From Candidatus Brocadia sp. (GTDB taxonomy: Bacteria; Planctomycetota; Brocadiia; Brocadiales; Brocadiaceae): a DNA stretch of 64,000 nucleotides. The notes under the pieces are model-generated. The model searched no databases and had not been told where the DNA came from. It saw only the letters and a list, made by a program, of their open reading frames with translations. Positions 6,315 through 16,372 of this stretch are shown one piece after another. Within the stretch, counting starts at the first letter, position 1, and each line of letters opens with the position of its first letter. The stretch spans positions 1 through 64,000 of the forward strand of contig WYAU01000020.1 of the NCBI GenBank assembly GCA_011525665.1, in the 5' to 3' direction. The translations under genes were made by a program, and so were the position numbers.

Positions 6315-7805
6315 ATGCATTGTTTCAAGTTAAACTTAAGAAGATGTTCTCACGTCATTGCAATCCTTTTGATTTTTGATGCTTTTTTTGCCGCTTTTCT
6401 TGACGCAAAAACAACAACTCCTCAGGATTTCAAAAGCCACCTCAGACTTTTATTAAATAATCCATCCCTCAGGAATGTGTCGTACGGTATCAGTGTTGTA
6501 TCTATAAAAAAGAACTCCTCACTGTTTGATTACCGAAGTAATGATTTATTCAGCGTTGCTTCCAATATGAAACTTCTTACCACGTCAACAGCGTTGGACT
6601 ATTTGGGACCGGATTTTGAATATAAAACAATTGTTGTAGCCCAGGGTAAAATAACCACGTCAGGAGAACTTCACGGAGATATCATTATTAAAGGAAGCGG
6701 CGACCCGAATATTTCCGGGAGGTTTTATCACGGGAATATCCTTGCTGTTCCTGAATCATGGGCACAGGCTATCAAAGATCGGGGTATCCGTGTGATCAGA
6801 GGGGATATTGTTGCAGATGACACGATATTCGATCGTATCTATGTTAATCCTCATTGGCCGGCAAACCAATTGTCGGCATGGTATTGCGCCCCGAGTTGCG
6901 GGTTGTCCTTCAATGATAATTGCGTCGATATCACGCTTGTTCCGGGCAAAAACCCCGGAGGTGTTGTAACACTTCTCATAGACCCTGATACATCCTATTT
7001 TACCATCTTTAATAGCTGTGTTTATACAGCCAGCAAAAAGGAGCACAGGTATTCGATGTATCGGAAACCTGACACGAATCAAATTTTTATCACGGGGAAG
7101 TTCTGTGTCAATGCATCTCCGGAAAAGACATGGGTGAGCGTACATAACCCGGCGTTATATCTTGCGACTGTCTTCAAGGAAGTTCTTGAAAAGAATGGTA
7201 TTGTTGTGTACGGAAATGCGCGCTTAATTGATGAGTGTAATCCTGTCAAATCTGATGGAGAGGTGATTACACAGACCACTTCTACGATGGAACAGGCCGT
7301 CTTTGTAACGAATAAACGGAGTCAGAATTTTTATGCCGAACAGATAATTAAAACGTTAGGGGCGCAGATTAAGGGAAGGGGGACTTTAGAGGCCGGGATT
7401 GAGGTCGTCCACGAATTTCTGAGCAAATTGGGTTTTCAACCTGAGGAATATACGATTGACGATGGATGCGGTCTATCGAAAGGCAACCGGCTTTCCCCCA
7501 AAATGATAACTACCCTTCTGGCGTACATGAGTAAGCATCCGCACGGCGGGGTGTTGTGGGATTCTTTGCCTGCTTCCGGAACAGATGGAGGGTTGCGCCG
7601 GAGAATGATTTCTCCGCGATACAAAAATAAAATACACGCAAAGACCGGTTATATTGCAAAGACATCGGCTCTATCCGGTTATATTGAGACCTCTCGTGAT
7701 GATGTGCTTGCATTTTCAATTCTCATGAACAATTTCAAAAATCTCAGTACTATTATGAAACTGCAGGATGCTATTTGTCAGACCTTAGTAGATTGTTATA
7801 ATTAA
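6315..7805 (+). CDS. dacB: D-alanyl-D-alanine carboxypeptidase/endopeptidase (PBP4, S13 family)
   Basis: With ATG 6315 the product is 496 residues and opens with a basic start and hydrophobic segment (VIAILLIFDAFFAAF), which fits export to the periplasm. The active-site triad is visible: SNMK (Ser83-Lys86, SxxK), the CGLSKGNRLS block in the S13 S-x-N region, and the KTG box at 443 (HAKTGYIAKTSALSGYIE). The large insert between SxxK and the second motif (ADDTIFDR, GLSFNDNCV) is characteristic of PBP4. It would trim peptidoglycan stem peptides. An earlier in-frame start at 6198 would overlap the receiver gene by 90 bases and spoil the signal sequence. No strong Shine-Dalgarno is evident. Confidence 0.9.
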   Translation: MHCFKLNLRRCSHVIAILLIFDAFFAAFLDAKTTTPQDFKSHLRLLLNNPSLRNVSYGISVVSIKKNSSLFDYRSNDLFSVASNMKLLTTSTALDYLGPDFEYKTIVVAQGKITTSGELHGDIIIKGSGDPNISGRFYHGNILAVPESWAQAIKDRGIRVIRGDIVADDTIFDRIYVNPHWPANQLSAWYCAPSCGLSFNDNCVDITLVPGKNPGGVVTLLIDPDTSYFTIFNSCVYTASKKEHRYSMYRKPDTNQIFITGKFCVNASPEKTWVSVHNPALYLATVFKEVLEKNGIVVYGNARLIDECNPVKSDGEVITQTTSTMEQAVFVTNKRSQNFYAEQIIKTLGAQIKGRGTLEAGIEVVHEFLSKLGFQPEEYTIDDGCGLSKGNRLSPKMITTLLAYMSKHPHGGVLWDSLPASGTDGGLRRRMISPRYKNKIHAKTGYIAKTSALSGYIETSRDDVLAFSILMNNFKNLSTIMKLQDAICQTLVDCYN

Positions 7806-7900
7806 ATTTCATGGGAATTTTCATTTTGTTTATGCAGTTTTTCCGGTTATCTGGTAGCTGGACGAATTTATTTAAATAATTTGAGGAAGACCTCCCCTTT

Positions 7901-7948
7901 ATCGTTCGACTGAGCTCACGACGAAGTCCCCTCCTTGCGAAGGAGGGG
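7901..7948. repeat. Composite dispersed repeat (palindrome plus GC hairpin), copy 1
   Basis: ATCGTTCGACTGAGC followed by TCACGACGAAGTCCCC forms an imperfect palindrome (7901-7931) and runs into a hairpin with perfect arms CCCCTCCTT/AAGGAGGGG around GCG (7928-7948). A second copy with the same two-part design lies at 34261-34310. Both copies sit just before the start of a gene. Confidence 0.7.
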
Positions 7949-7975
7949 AGAGGGGTGGTTATAAATTTAGATTAT

Positions 7976-8599
7976 ATGAGTGAACATATTAAAAAAGTAT
8001 ACTCCTTCTATTCATGGATTTACGATGCCTTTTTTGGAAAAATTTTTGAACATGGAAGATATTCCGCCTTTCGTATGATGAATGTAAAGCCCGGAGAAAC
8101 CATACTTGAGGTTGGCGTGGGAACAGGATTATCATTGCCTTTGTATCCAAAAGATACGAGGGTGGTTGGGATAGACATTAGTCGGGAGATGCTGGATAAG
8201 GCAGAAATGAAAAAACACTACTACCATTTATCCAACGTCAATCTTTATACCATGGATGCATCGTCCATGTCATTTGAATATGGCGCTTTCGATAAAGTTA
8301 TTGCGTCACATGTAATCACGGTGGTACCGGACCCTTTGCGTACTTTAAAAGAGATAAAAAGGGTCTGCAAAAGGGACGGCGAAATTTTTATATTAAATTA
8401 TACGGGTTGCAATAACAAATTTATTTCCCGGTGTGAAGAATTTATTTCCCCCTTCCGGGATAAGGTAGGATTAGGGAAGCATATTGACCTGGATGAATTG
8501 TTAAGAGAAGTTCACCTTTCTATACTCTCCGAGCAACGGGTTAATTTGTGGGGGATGTGCCGTCTGATAAAATGCAAAAACACTCTTATACCGGCCTGA
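7976..8599 (+). CDS. Class I SAM-dependent methyltransferase (UbiE/PmtA-like)
   Basis: The 207-residue protein from ATG 7976 contains the SAM-binding motif ILEVGVGTGLSLPLYP (about residues 42-57), the acidic VVGIDISREMLDKA strand, motif II MDASSMSFEYGAFDKVIASH, and the late motif RTLKEIKRVCKRDGEIFILN. The arrangement YSFYSWIYDAFFGKIFEHGR at the N-terminus is found in phosphatidylethanolamine N-methyltransferase (PmtA) and UbiE-related enzymes; which of the two activities applies cannot be decided. GTG 7955 is an alternative start but would fall at the edge of the upstream repeat. It converges on the UDP-glucose dehydrogenase gene with a 4-nt gap. Confidence 0.8.
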   Translation: MSEHIKKVYSFYSWIYDAFFGKIFEHGRYSAFRMMNVKPGETILEVGVGTGLSLPLYPKDTRVVGIDISREMLDKAEMKKHYYHLSNVNLYTMDASSMSFEYGAFDKVIASHVITVVPDPLRTLKEIKRVCKRDGEIFILNYTGCNNKFISRCEEFISPFRDKVGLGKHIDLDELLREVHLSILSEQRVNLWGMCRLIKCKNTLIPA

Positions 8600-8603
8600 A
8601 TAT

Positions 8604-9908
8604 TCAGATTCTTCGGCCTATACAGATATAGTTAAATCCCAGTTTCTCCATCTCCTCCGGTTCGTATATATTTCTGCCGTCAATAATATTCGGGTGCCTT
8701 ATGAGCCGTTTGACTTTTTTTAAGTCAAGGTCTCTGAACTCATTCCACTCGGTGACGATAACCAACGCATCGCATCCTTTTACCGTCAGATAGGGATCGT
8801 TGCTGTATGTGACATCTTTTAAAATCTTTTTCGCAGTTTCTTGTGCCTCGGGATCAAATGCCTTTATCTTCGCCCCTAACTCTTGCAGATGACGAATGAT
8901 TAAGATGGATGGCGCTTCCCGCATATCGTCTGTTTTCGGCTTAAAAGCGAGTCCCCAAATGGCTATGCTTTTGCCCTTTAAAACAGGCAGAAGTTTCCTG
9001 ATTTTTTCGACGAGAGACCTCTTTTGCTGTTCATTTACCTCATCTACAGCGGTTAATATTTTTGCCTCTATTCCGTTTGATTTCATAATCTCTGCAAGGG
9101 CTTTAACATCTTTGGGAAAGCAAGAACCGCCATAACCAACGCCTGCTTGAAGGAATCGGGGACCTATTCTGGAGTCCAGTCCAATCCCTTTTGCAATGGC
9201 CTTAATGTCACCCCCGACCCTTTCACAGAGTTGTGCCATCTCGTTCATGAAGGAAATACGCGTTGCAAGCATGGCATTGCTGGCATACTTAATTAATTCA
9301 GCGCTCCGGATATCGGTAAACATAATGGGTTTGTCCGCCCGTGCAATGCCGCTATAGATGGAAGTCATAATATGCCGTGCTTTTTCATTTTGCAATCCGA
9401 TAACAATCCGGTCGGGATTTGTGAAATCTTTAATGGCTTCACCCTCTCTCATAAATTCAGGATTAGAAACCAAATCGTATTTCATACGTTTATTTTGGAA
9501 TGATTTTATTACCTTTCCGATTTTTTCTAAAGTTCCCACAGGCGCAGTGCTTTTGTTTACAATAACCTTGTATCCGTTCATGTATCTTCCGATATTTTCT
9601 GCAACGGATAAGATGGCGGAGATGTCTGCGCAATTATTGGCGTCGGGAGGTGTTCCCACGGCAATAAAGATAATTTCCGAACGTTGAATCCCTTCTTTTA
9701 AATTTGTCGAAAAGCTGATCCTTTTTTCCCTTGCATTCCGGTCCAGCATATCCTTGAGTCCCGGTTCATAAATCGGTATAATTCCCTTTTTCAGGTTGTT
9801 TATCTTGTTTTTGTCCACATCAATGCAAATTACGTCATTGCCCATGTCTGAAAGGCATGTGCCTGCAACAAGTCCTACGTAACCACAGCCAATGCAACAA
9901 ATTTTCAT
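8604..9908 (-). CDS. ugd: UDP-glucose 6-dehydrogenase
   Basis: The 434-residue enzyme oxidises UDP-glucose twice with NAD+ to UDP-glucuronate, a precursor of exopolysaccharide and LPS sugars. Visible features are the N-terminal Rossmann motif GCGYVGLVAG with the acidic strand end CIDVD, the VGTPPDANNCADIS loop, and the catalytic Cys263 in GVGYGGSCFPKD. The C-terminal UDP-binding domain begins near IAIWGLAFKPKTDDMREAPS. Length and motif spacing are standard for the UDPGDH/TuaD family; UDP-ManNAc dehydrogenases look similar, so a related sugar is possible. GGAGGGTAAC upstream of ATG 9908 fixes the start. Confidence 0.93.
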   Translation of the reverse strand: MKICCIGCGYVGLVAGTCLSDMGNDVICIDVDKNKINNLKKGIIPIYEPGLKDMLDRNAREKRISFSTNLKEGIQRSEIIFIAVGTPPDANNCADISAILSVAENIGRYMNGYKVIVNKSTAPVGTLEKIGKVIKSFQNKRMKYDLVSNPEFMREGEAIKDFTNPDRIVIGLQNEKARHIMTSIYSGIARADKPIMFTDIRSAELIKYASNAMLATRISFMNEMAQLCERVGGDIKAIAKGIGLDSRIGPRFLQAGVGYGGSCFPKDVKALAEIMKSNGIEAKILTAVDEVNEQQKRSLVEKIRKLLPVLKGKSIAIWGLAFKPKTDDMREAPSILIIRHLQELGAKIKAFDPEAQETAKKILKDVTYSNDPYLTVKGCDALVIVTEWNEFRDLDLKKVKRLIRHPNIIDGRNIYEPEEMEKLGFNYICIGRRI

Positions 9909-9941
9909 GTTACCCTCCTGAAAAAGGTTTTCCTTTTAAAG

Positions 9942-9990
9942 AAAAAAGCAGTAAGAAAAATGAATTGCACATTAATCATTACTGCTTTTT
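9942..9990 (-). terminator. Hairpin terminator after the 10016-10744 gene
   Basis: AGCAGTAA (9947-9954) pairs with TTACTGCT (9979-9986); on the minus strand the hairpin is followed by TTTTTTC and on the plus strand by TTTTT, so it could work in both directions. It lies 26 nt past the stop of the minus-strand gene at 10016. Confidence 0.65.
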
Positions 9991-10015
9991 AAACTTACAA
10001 AACCTTTTTTTGGTT

Positions 10016-10744
10016 TTATTGCAAAGGATTCTTCACTAACCGGGTGCCAAAAGCGTTTGCTGTTTTTCCGATGCGATACTCACCATCTATTGTGACAACA
10101 ACTTCTTTCACCATACTGTTGGCTGATACATTTTCCTGCTCACCCTTAAGAAGTATGACTTTATAGGACAAAGACCAGTCTTTGATGTCTTTATCAGGGT
10201 CGACAAATAAGGATCCGATTTTTTTTGAAAGGTCGCTGGCCTTTTCCGTTACGAATATGAGCCGAATTTTGTCTACGTTAATCAAACGTTCCTGATAGAC
10301 CTTTGGGCTTTGGTAAGCGGGTTTAAACTCGGGAATAAACTCAGCAACTCTTCCTAAAGGAACGGGGGCGTCCAAAAATTTTACTGAATATTCCTTTACA
10401 CGGTACGTTTTCTTGCCTTCGGACAGATCCTCACCGTAATAGAACCGATATTCAAGATTAGTACCGTTTTTTGTGAGGTAATAGAAATCATGGATTACCA
10501 CATCATACAGAAAGGTTGCCCTGAGAGCGCTTTCATCTTCCGGTTTTACTATTATATATCGTCTGAATGGTTCTTCTTCGCAATACAAGAAAGTTGGCTT
10601 GCCAAACTTTTCGTTGACCTCTGTTTTCGTCGACCAGAGAATGCCATCGTCGAGTGCTTCGTTCGCACGTAAATTGCCCGGCGAAAAGAGACACGCATTA
10701 AACAAACCCAAAAAAGACAGAACAAAACTCCATTTCCTCTTCAT
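10016..10744 (-). CDS. Exported protein of unknown function
   Basis: The 242-residue protein starts at ATG 10744 behind GGAAGGAACGG and has an N-terminal signal-like stretch (KWSFVLSFLGLFNACLFSPG followed by N-L-R-A-N-E), so it is probably secreted across the inner membrane. A Cys within the hydrophobic part makes a lipoprotein conceivable, but no good lipobox is seen. The mature part alternates charged strands (EFGKPTFLYCEEEPFRRYII type) with no recognised domain or catalytic motif. The first segment, DDGILWSTKTEVNEKFGKPT, resembles the short 'SmpA-like' openings that set up a beta-rich fold, but this is weak. I do not recognise the family. Confidence 0.7.
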   Translation of the reverse strand: MKRKWSFVLSFLGLFNACLFSPGNLRANEALDDGILWSTKTEVNEKFGKPTFLYCEEEPFRRYIIVKPEDESALRATFLYDVVIHDFYYLTKNGTNLEYRFYYGEDLSEGKKTYRVKEYSVKFLDAPVPLGRVAEFIPEFKPAYQSPKVYQERLINVDKIRLIFVTEKASDLSKKIGSLFVDPDKDIKDWSLSYKVILLKGEQENVSANSMVKEVVVTIDGEYRIGKTANAFGTRLVKNPLQ

Positions 10745-10931
10745 AATTTCCGTTCCTTCCCATTTTTGCATATATGGTCGCAAGGTTGCATCCAAATCAT
10801 TACACAATAGTAAAAATAAAAAAAAAGTATATAAACAAGTAGGGGGTTTGTCAATCAATAAATTAGATGTGTGGTATATTATGTCACCCGGAAATGTTCC
10901 TGATGTATGATAGTGGCATCCGAACGAAGCA

Positions 10932-11054
10932 TTTTTGCAACACTGATGCAAAAAAGCGGTTTTTAATATCCCGGATATGCAGGTAATAATTGAAAAAATG
11001 GAATTTGTAAAAAATTTTAAAATGTTTGACAATTCTGTCTTTAATTGTTACAGA
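10932..11054 (+). promoter_or_regulatory. Intergenic control region with inverted repeat and candidate promoter
   Basis: The 376-nt gap between the divergent genes at 10744 and 11121 holds a perfect inverted repeat TTTTTGCA/TGCAAAAA (10932-10939 and 10947-10954) and, further on, TTGACA (11026-11031) with a 17-nt spacer and TACAGA (11049-11054), oriented toward the gene at 11121. The -10 is weak. Nothing else stands out in the gap. Confidence 0.4.
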
Positions 11055-11120
11055 TATTATTTAAGGAGCTTTTATAATAATTTTGTTGATTCTTAATTTA
11101 GATAACAGGGAATAGATAAA

Positions 11121-11846
11121 ATGTTCAGAAAAATTTCCGTTTCGATGATTGTTATGCTTTGTGCTTTAAACACGTTGTGTGCTTTTGAAACTGGCACTAT
11201 CCGCGGAAGGATAATTGATGGCTTTGGCAAGCCTATTCCTTTTGCAAATATCGAGGCCCTGTCCGATGGATCAAAATCGAAAATAACTTCTGATCCGACG
11301 GGCAATTTTTCCGTTAGTTATAATCCCGGTAATATTAAGCTTACTTTTAGCAAGGAGGGGTACGTCCCGGCATATATACCATTATCGTTTGAGGAAAAGA
11401 CTGATCTTTCGGTGGACGATATTACTTTATGGAGGATTCCCCATAAGGGAGGACTTTTTGTTGTAGGTGAAAATGACTATAGGGAAATCAATAACGCCGA
11501 ATATTATTATGAAAGCAGTAGTAAGGAAAGACGTTTTTATGTGAAGGGTTCTCCCACGGTGATAAAAGGCCAAAGCCTGAGGATTCTTGATTTCCAAATC
11601 GATAATCCTTTGGTGATAGGCAAGACGTTGTATCGTGTGGATTCGAATGGTTCCGTTGGGAGCATTGTCTTTTATCCCTCCCAAAAGTATGTTTTGAATA
11701 AAGAGGAGGATTCCTATACGAAGATTGCCGATAATGTGGGAATGAGGAAAGTGAATTTACCGCCTGGCCGGTATTTTTACTGCACAGGGGAGATAACCAT
11801 CCGATCAAAGACCGGATTTGGGTTCTTTTTCGAGATATCTTCTTAA
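11121..11846 (+). CDS. Exported protein with carboxypeptidase-regulatory-like domain
   Basis: The 241-residue product has a clear signal peptide (ISVSMIVMLCALNTLCAFET) and then a CarboxypepD_reg-like beta-sandwich: GTIRGRIIDGFGKPIPFANI, FSVSYNPGNIKLTFSKEGY and VPAYIPLSF (residues about 22-95). Such domains form small extracellular or periplasmic scaffolds. The remaining 140 residues are beta-rich and end with GRYFYCTGEITIRSKTGFGF, with no recognised fold. A role in the cell envelope is likely, with no specific function. It converges on ftsH with a 4-nt overlap of the stop codons. Confidence 0.75.
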   Translation: MFRKISVSMIVMLCALNTLCAFETGTIRGRIIDGFGKPIPFANIEALSDGSKSKITSDPTGNFSVSYNPGNIKLTFSKEGYVPAYIPLSFEEKTDLSVDDITLWRIPHKGGLFVVGENDYREINNAEYYYESSSKERRFYVKGSPTVIKGQSLRILDFQIDNPLVIGKTLYRVDSNGSVGSIVFYPSQKYVLNKEEDSYTKIADNVGMRKVNLPPGRYFYCTGEITIRSKTGFGFFFEISS

Positions 11847-13681
11847 ACAGAAGATATCGTTTTATGTCCCGAGGCAGTCTCAGAAATAATCTTCCTGAGT
11901 TCTTCCCCCTCGATAACCTCTTTTTCCAAAAGGAGCTTCGCGAGCATTTCTAAACGGTCTTTATTCTCTTCGAGGATGCCCTTTACCCGTGTGTGCGTGT
12001 CAAAGATGAGATTCTTCACCTCATTATCAATGTCCTTTGCTACTTCTTCGCTCAATTCCCGTCCCGTGCGAAACCCGATATCAAGGAATTGCGGCCTTCT
12101 GCCATTTTGGAACGTCATAGGTCCCAATTTTTCACTCATACCGTATTCCCTCACCATGCTCATAGCGATATCCGTTGCCCGTTCCAGATCATTCTGCGCC
12201 CCTGTGGAAATTTCATGAAAGGTAATCTCTTCTGCCACGCGGCCACCGAGAAGCACCGCAAGGCGGTCCAATAATTCCGATCGCGTCAATAAATAGCGAT
12301 CCTCGGTAGGCAACTGCAAGGTATACCCAAGGGCAGAAATTCCGCGGGGAATGATGGAAATTCTATGCACTTTGTCGGCGCCGGGAACTGTCTCCGCCAC
12401 TAAGGCGTGTCCCGACTCATGATAGGCGATAATCTCCTGTTCCTTTTTGCTCATGACCTTTTTTTTCTTTTCCAGTCCGGCTATTACCCTGTTGATGGCT
12501 TCTTCAAAACTGTCCATATCTACGGCCTCCTTGCCAAGCCGTGCGGCGAGAAGCGCAGCCTCGTTGACGACGTTGGCCAGATCCGCGCCAACAAAACCAG
12601 GGGTTCTTGCTGCAATGATTTTTATGTCAACGGTCTTGCCAAGCTTTACGTTTTTACAGTGTACCTTCAGTATTTCTTCCCGCCCTTTAATATCCGGTCT
12701 GTCTACCAGAATATGCCTGTCGAACCTCCCTGGCCTCAGTAATGCCGGATCCAGTATCTCGGGTCTATTGGTTGCTGCCATAAGGATAACGCCTTTCCTT
12801 GTGTCAAATCCGTCCATCTCGAGCAGAAGTTGATTCAGGGTGTTTTCCCGTTCCTCGTGGCCGCCCGATATCGGCGCCGCAGCCCGCACCTTTCCCAGGG
12901 CGTCGATTTCATCTATGAAGATAATGCAGGGGGCTTTTTCCTGTGCCTGTGCAAATAAATCGCGCACGCGCGCGGCGCCGACGCCCACAAACATCTCGAC
13001 AAATCCTGATCCTCCAATGGAAAAGAATGGTACTTTTGCTTCCCCTGCAACCGCCTTGGCAAGTAGCGTCTTGCCTGTTCCCGTGGGGCCAACCAGCAAT
13101 ACCCCTTTGGGAATCCTTCCCCCCAATCTCTGGTATTTCTGAGGGTTTTTCAGATAGTCTATGACCTCTTTTAATTCTTCCTTTGCCTCATCTACTCCGG
13201 CTACGTCATCAAAAGTAACACCCGTATCCTTATCGATGTAAAGATTTGCCTTGCTCTTACCGATAGACATGAGCCCTGCTCCCGTTGCTCCACGCCTCAT
13301 GCGCGACATCAGTATTAAAAATATTATCATGGGAACAAACCAGAGTAAAAAAAGGCTTTGGCCCCATCCTCCGTCTGTTGTGGCGGAGAATTTTACGTTG
13401 TGCGCTATCAATTCCTTGATCAGGTCGGGGTCTTCTACCTTTACCGTTGTTACCGCATTTTTGACCTTTTGCCCCTCTTCAGCTTTCAATATTCCCCTGA
13501 TAGTGGTGGAATTTATAATTACTTCTTCCAGCTTGTCATCCTGAATCAGCTTCTTAAAATCGCTGTAAGGAATTCTTTCCGTTGCTGAGAAAACAGCGAG
13601 AGCACTACGGTGTATTATTGCCGCAGACAGGAAGAGGAAGAGAAAGATTATTGTGAGGATGGGAAAGAGTCTTTTTGCCAT
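11843..13681 (-). CDS. ftsH: ATP-dependent zinc metalloprotease FtsH
   Basis: The 612-residue membrane protease has two transmembrane segments (about 6-24 and 108-125) flanking a periplasmic domain, an AAA+ module with Walker A GPTGTGKT (198-205), Walker [10 protein letters not shown] (253-261), the pore loop FVEMFVGVG, the second region of homology [20 protein letters not shown], and the zinc site HESGH (421-425). It degrades unfolded and regulatory membrane and cytoplasmic proteins as a hexamer. The C-terminal tail is short. Length and order are standard for the family. A TATA-rich gap of about 290 nt separates it from the divergent radical-SAM gene. Confidence 0.96.
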   Translation of the reverse strand: MAKRLFPILTIIFLFLFLSAAIIHRSALAVFSATERIPYSDFKKLIQDDKLEEVIINSTTIRGILKAEEGQKVKNAVTTVKVEDPDLIKELIAHNVKFSATTDGGWGQSLFLLWFVPMIIFLILMSRMRRGATGAGLMSIGKSKANLYIDKDTGVTFDDVAGVDEAKEELKEVIDYLKNPQKYQRLGGRIPKGVLLVGPTGTGKTLLAKAVAGEAKVPFFSIGGSGFVEMFVGVGAARVRDLFAQAQEKAPCIIFIDEIDALGKVRAAAPISGGHEERENTLNQLLLEMDGFDTRKGVILMAATNRPEILDPALLRPGRFDRHILVDRPDIKGREEILKVHCKNVKLGKTVDIKIIAARTPGFVGADLANVVNEAALLAARLGKEAVDMDSFEEAINRVIAGLEKKKKVMSKKEQEIIAYHESGHALVAETVPGADKVHRISIIPRGISALGYTLQLPTEDRYLLTRSELLDRLAVLLGGRVAEEITFHEISTGAQNDLERATDIAMSMVREYGMSEKLGPMTFQNGRRPQFLDIGFRTGRELSEEVAKDIDNEVKNLIFDTHTRVKGILEENKDRLEMLAKLLLEKEVIEGEELRKIISETASGHKTISSV

Positions 13682-13972
13682 TTTACCCGTTTTTCCAACC
13701 GCGCCTGTTATAAAGAAAAACTTATTCCATCGATTTTAGATAAAATATATCAAATTATATACTTTATTGGCAACTTATTATTTTATCTGGATTTAATTCC
13801 CCCTGCGTGTTCTGCGATGTATCGTTTATTGTTGACTCGCGGAATGACAATCCCTACAATTCATTTTTGCCACATTTCCGCGTGAAAAAAAGTTTGATAA
13901 TAAAAAGGCAGCACGAAGATTTGAGAAGCAAAAATGTGGAATTTGTCAAAGGGGTGTTGCACGATAGGTTTT

Positions 13973-14878
13973 ATGCTCGAACCAAGTTATATAAATTTAT
14001 ACCGGACGGGCAAGCTTGACGAAAGGATTGAAAATGCCCGAAAATTATTAAAAGAGTGCCGGATATGTCCGAAACGGTGCAAGGCCAACCGGCCTGAAAA
14101 TGAATTGGGCATTTGTAAGGTAGGCAGATTGCCAAAGGTTTCGAGTTATAATCCACACTTTGGAGAAGAGCCGCCATTAGTGGGCATGCATGGTTCCGGA
14201 ACCATCTTTATCACTTCGTGTAATTTGGGCTGCGTATTCTGTCAAAATTACGACATCAGCCATCTCGGAGAAGGGTTCGAAGTTTCTTTAGAACGATTTG
14301 CACAAATGATGGTCGAATTACAGAATATGGGTTGTCACAATATCAATTTTGTAACCCCTACCCACGTTGTACCCCAGATACTTGAAGCGCTTCCCATTGC
14401 CATCAGGGATGGACTGAAAATACCGCTTGTCTATAATACCGGCGGCTATGATCTCGTGGAAACCCTGCAATTACTGGAAGGGGTGTTTGATATTTACATG
14501 CCCGATTTTAAATTTTCTGATGGTGACGTTGCAGCCAAATTGTGCAAGGCAAGGGACTATCCCCTGGTGGCCATGAAAGCCATTAAGGAGATGCATAGAC
14601 AGGTAGGCGACCTTGTTATAGACGAACTTGGCATTGCAGAGAGGGGACTCATCGTCCGGCATCTTGTTATGCCCAATGGATTGGCCGGGATACGTAAGAT
14701 TATGAAATTTCTGGCTCAGGAAATCTCGCGAAATACCTATGTAAATATCATGGATCAATATTATCCCTGTGGTCTTGCCCACAAATATCCAGAGATAAAC
14801 CGGCGTATCAGCTTTGATGAATTCGGGGACGCCCTTCAAATAGCGCAAGAAGAAGGTATCCGCAGATTAGCCAATTAG
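13973..14878 (+). CDS. Radical SAM protein, PflX-like (putative pyruvate-formate-lyase activase family)
   Basis: The protein has a CxxxCxxC cluster at CNLGCVFC (Cys83, 87, 90 counting from ATG 13973) that would bind the 4Fe-4S cluster cleaving S-adenosylmethionine. A preceding Cys-rich segment (CRICPKRCKANRPENELGIC) is typical of the PflX/AmmeMemoRadiSam group rather than true PflA. The TIM-barrel continues through NTGGYDLVETL and PDFKFSD. The real substrate of this group is unsettled, so the activase label is only by family. ATG 13934 is an upstream alternative start. It is followed by a flavoprotein gene after about 200 nt. Confidence 0.8.
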   Translation: MLEPSYINLYRTGKLDERIENARKLLKECRICPKRCKANRPENELGICKVGRLPKVSSYNPHFGEEPPLVGMHGSGTIFITSCNLGCVFCQNYDISHLGEGFEVSLERFAQMMVELQNMGCHNINFVTPTHVVPQILEALPIAIRDGLKIPLVYNTGGYDLVETLQLLEGVFDIYMPDFKFSDGDVAAKLCKARDYPLVAMKAIKEMHRQVGDLVIDELGIAERGLIVRHLVMPNGLAGIRKIMKFLAQEISRNTYVNIMDQYYPCGLAHKYPEINRRISFDEFGDALQIAQEEGIRRLAN

Positions 14879-15076
14879 TCAGTTTGAACTGTTTTCTGCC
14901 GTATCCTGCAAAACCTCCTTCTAGAATTTTTGTAAATGCCCATTTTGCTTGCTTCGCTAGACAGTAAGCAATAAGTGACCAACAGATATCAATGGTCAAC
15001 TGTTTCCGGCGTCTTTTTGGATATCGTTGCTTCGCGCGATATATTTCGCGATCTGGTGTTTGCATGTAATTTAATT

Positions 15077-16339
15077 ATGACCAATAGTTATGACTTCATT
15101 GTTATTGGCGGTGGCCCTGCCGGAATGATGGCCGCTGGCCGCGCCGGTGAAAGGGGGAAAAAGGTCATCCTTCTTGAAAAAAAGGACCATTTAGGCAAAA
15201 AACTCCTTATATGCGCTTCAGGGAGATGCAATGTAACGAACGCAGCTCCATCAGATGTATTCATAAAGGCATACGGAAGAGGCGGGCATTTTCTCCGTAC
15301 GGCATTAGAAACATTTGATAATGAAAGATTACGTTCCTTCCTTTTGTCGTATGGCGTAGAAACGGTTGTGGAAAATAAGGGACGTGTCTTTCCTAAAAGC
15401 CAGAGGGCAGATTCAATCCTGAAGGCGCTTGATGCCTACATGCATGATCACCAGGTGAGAATACAAACAAACTCCCTTGTCCTGGGGCTGAAGTTAGGAA
15501 ATAACCATTTATCCGGTGTGAATACTAACCATGGCGACGTTTGGGGCAAAAACGTTCTCGTCGCAACTGGTGGTCTTAGTTACCCTGCCACGGGAAGCAC
15601 GGGGGATGGTTATAATTTAGCCGCTTCGGCAGGCCATACAATTCGCTCACTGTACCCTGCTATTATTGCCTTCGAGACGGCGGAAACCTGGGTTAGATCC
15701 TTGCAGGGAACCCCCATTAAAAATGTCAAAATCACAGCCTGTCAATCGGGCAAAAGGATTGCTGAACAGTTTGGGGAGGCGCTCTTTACCCATTATGGTA
15801 TCTCCGGGCCGTGTATCCTGGATATAAGTAAATGCATTGTCGAATGTTTGCCGGCAGGACCCGTGGGAATACGCTTAGACTTTAAACCACGTTATACGTT
15901 TGAGGAACTTGACGGCATCCTCCTGCAACAGATCAAAAGGCACGGAAGTAAGGCTATTAAATCTTGCCTGACCTTTTTTATTCCGGAGAAATTAGTCCCT
16001 ATTCTATTGAATCTTTGTAACATTGAACTTCAAAAAAAGACATCTCAAATAACTACACCCGAAAGAAAGAGGATGCTGAAACAACTCAAAGAGTTTCGTC
16101 TTACATTAATACGCCATCGTCCTATCGAGGAGGCTATTGTGACGGCGGGCGGTATAAGCCTGGATGAAGTTGGTGCAAAGACCATGGAATCCAGACTCCT
16201 GGAAGGCCTATATTTTGCGGGGGAGGTGCTGGATATTGACGGCCCCACGGGGGGATTTAACCTCCAGGCGGCATTTTCCACAGGATATCTCGCCGGAAAT
16301 TCCGTCGATGAAAGAGGGTCTTTTGCACGGAGGGCATAA
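15077..16339 (+). CDS. HI0933-family flavoprotein (BaiN/YhiN-like NAD(P)/FAD-dependent oxidoreductase)
   Basis: The 420-residue protein starts at ATG 15077 with the FAD-binding dinucleotide motif FIVIGGGPAGMMAAGRAGER and then KKVILLEKKDHLGKKLL. The family marker ICASGRCNVTN follows, then ATGGLSYPATGSTGDGYNLA, and GLYFAGEVLDIDGPTGGFNL near the C-terminus, which contacts FAD. HI0933-type enzymes are soluble flavoproteins; BaiN reduces bile-acid intermediates in gut bacteria, but the general substrate is unknown. An upstream in-frame start at 14975 would add 34 residues with no family match. Confidence 0.88.
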   Translation: MTNSYDFIVIGGGPAGMMAAGRAGERGKKVILLEKKDHLGKKLLICASGRCNVTNAAPSDVFIKAYGRGGHFLRTALETFDNERLRSFLLSYGVETVVENKGRVFPKSQRADSILKALDAYMHDHQVRIQTNSLVLGLKLGNNHLSGVNTNHGDVWGKNVLVATGGLSYPATGSTGDGYNLAASAGHTIRSLYPAIIAFETAETWVRSLQGTPIKNVKITACQSGKRIAEQFGEALFTHYGISGPCILDISKCIVECLPAGPVGIRLDFKPRYTFEELDGILLQQIKRHGSKAIKSCLTFFIPEKLVPILLNLCNIELQKKTSQITTPERKRMLKQLKEFRLTLIRHRPIEEAIVTAGGISLDEVGAKTMESRLLEGLYFAGEVLDIDGPTGGFNLQAAFSTGYLAGNSVDERGSFARRA

Positions 16340-16372
16340 AAAAGGAGAGCGGTTGTCTGAGTGGAAAAATTT

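Noticed and set aside
10745-11032. Upstream extension of the minus-strand gene at 10016-10744
   Set aside because: The extra 96 residues are read from the promoter region, with no Shine-Dalgarno; ATG 10744 has one and is followed by a signal sequence.
16342-16365. tRNA-Ser-like 5' half (GGAGAG...TGTCTGAGTGG)
   Set aside because: Resembles the start of tRNA-Ser but the rest of the cloverleaf (anticodon arm, T arm, acceptor pair) is absent.
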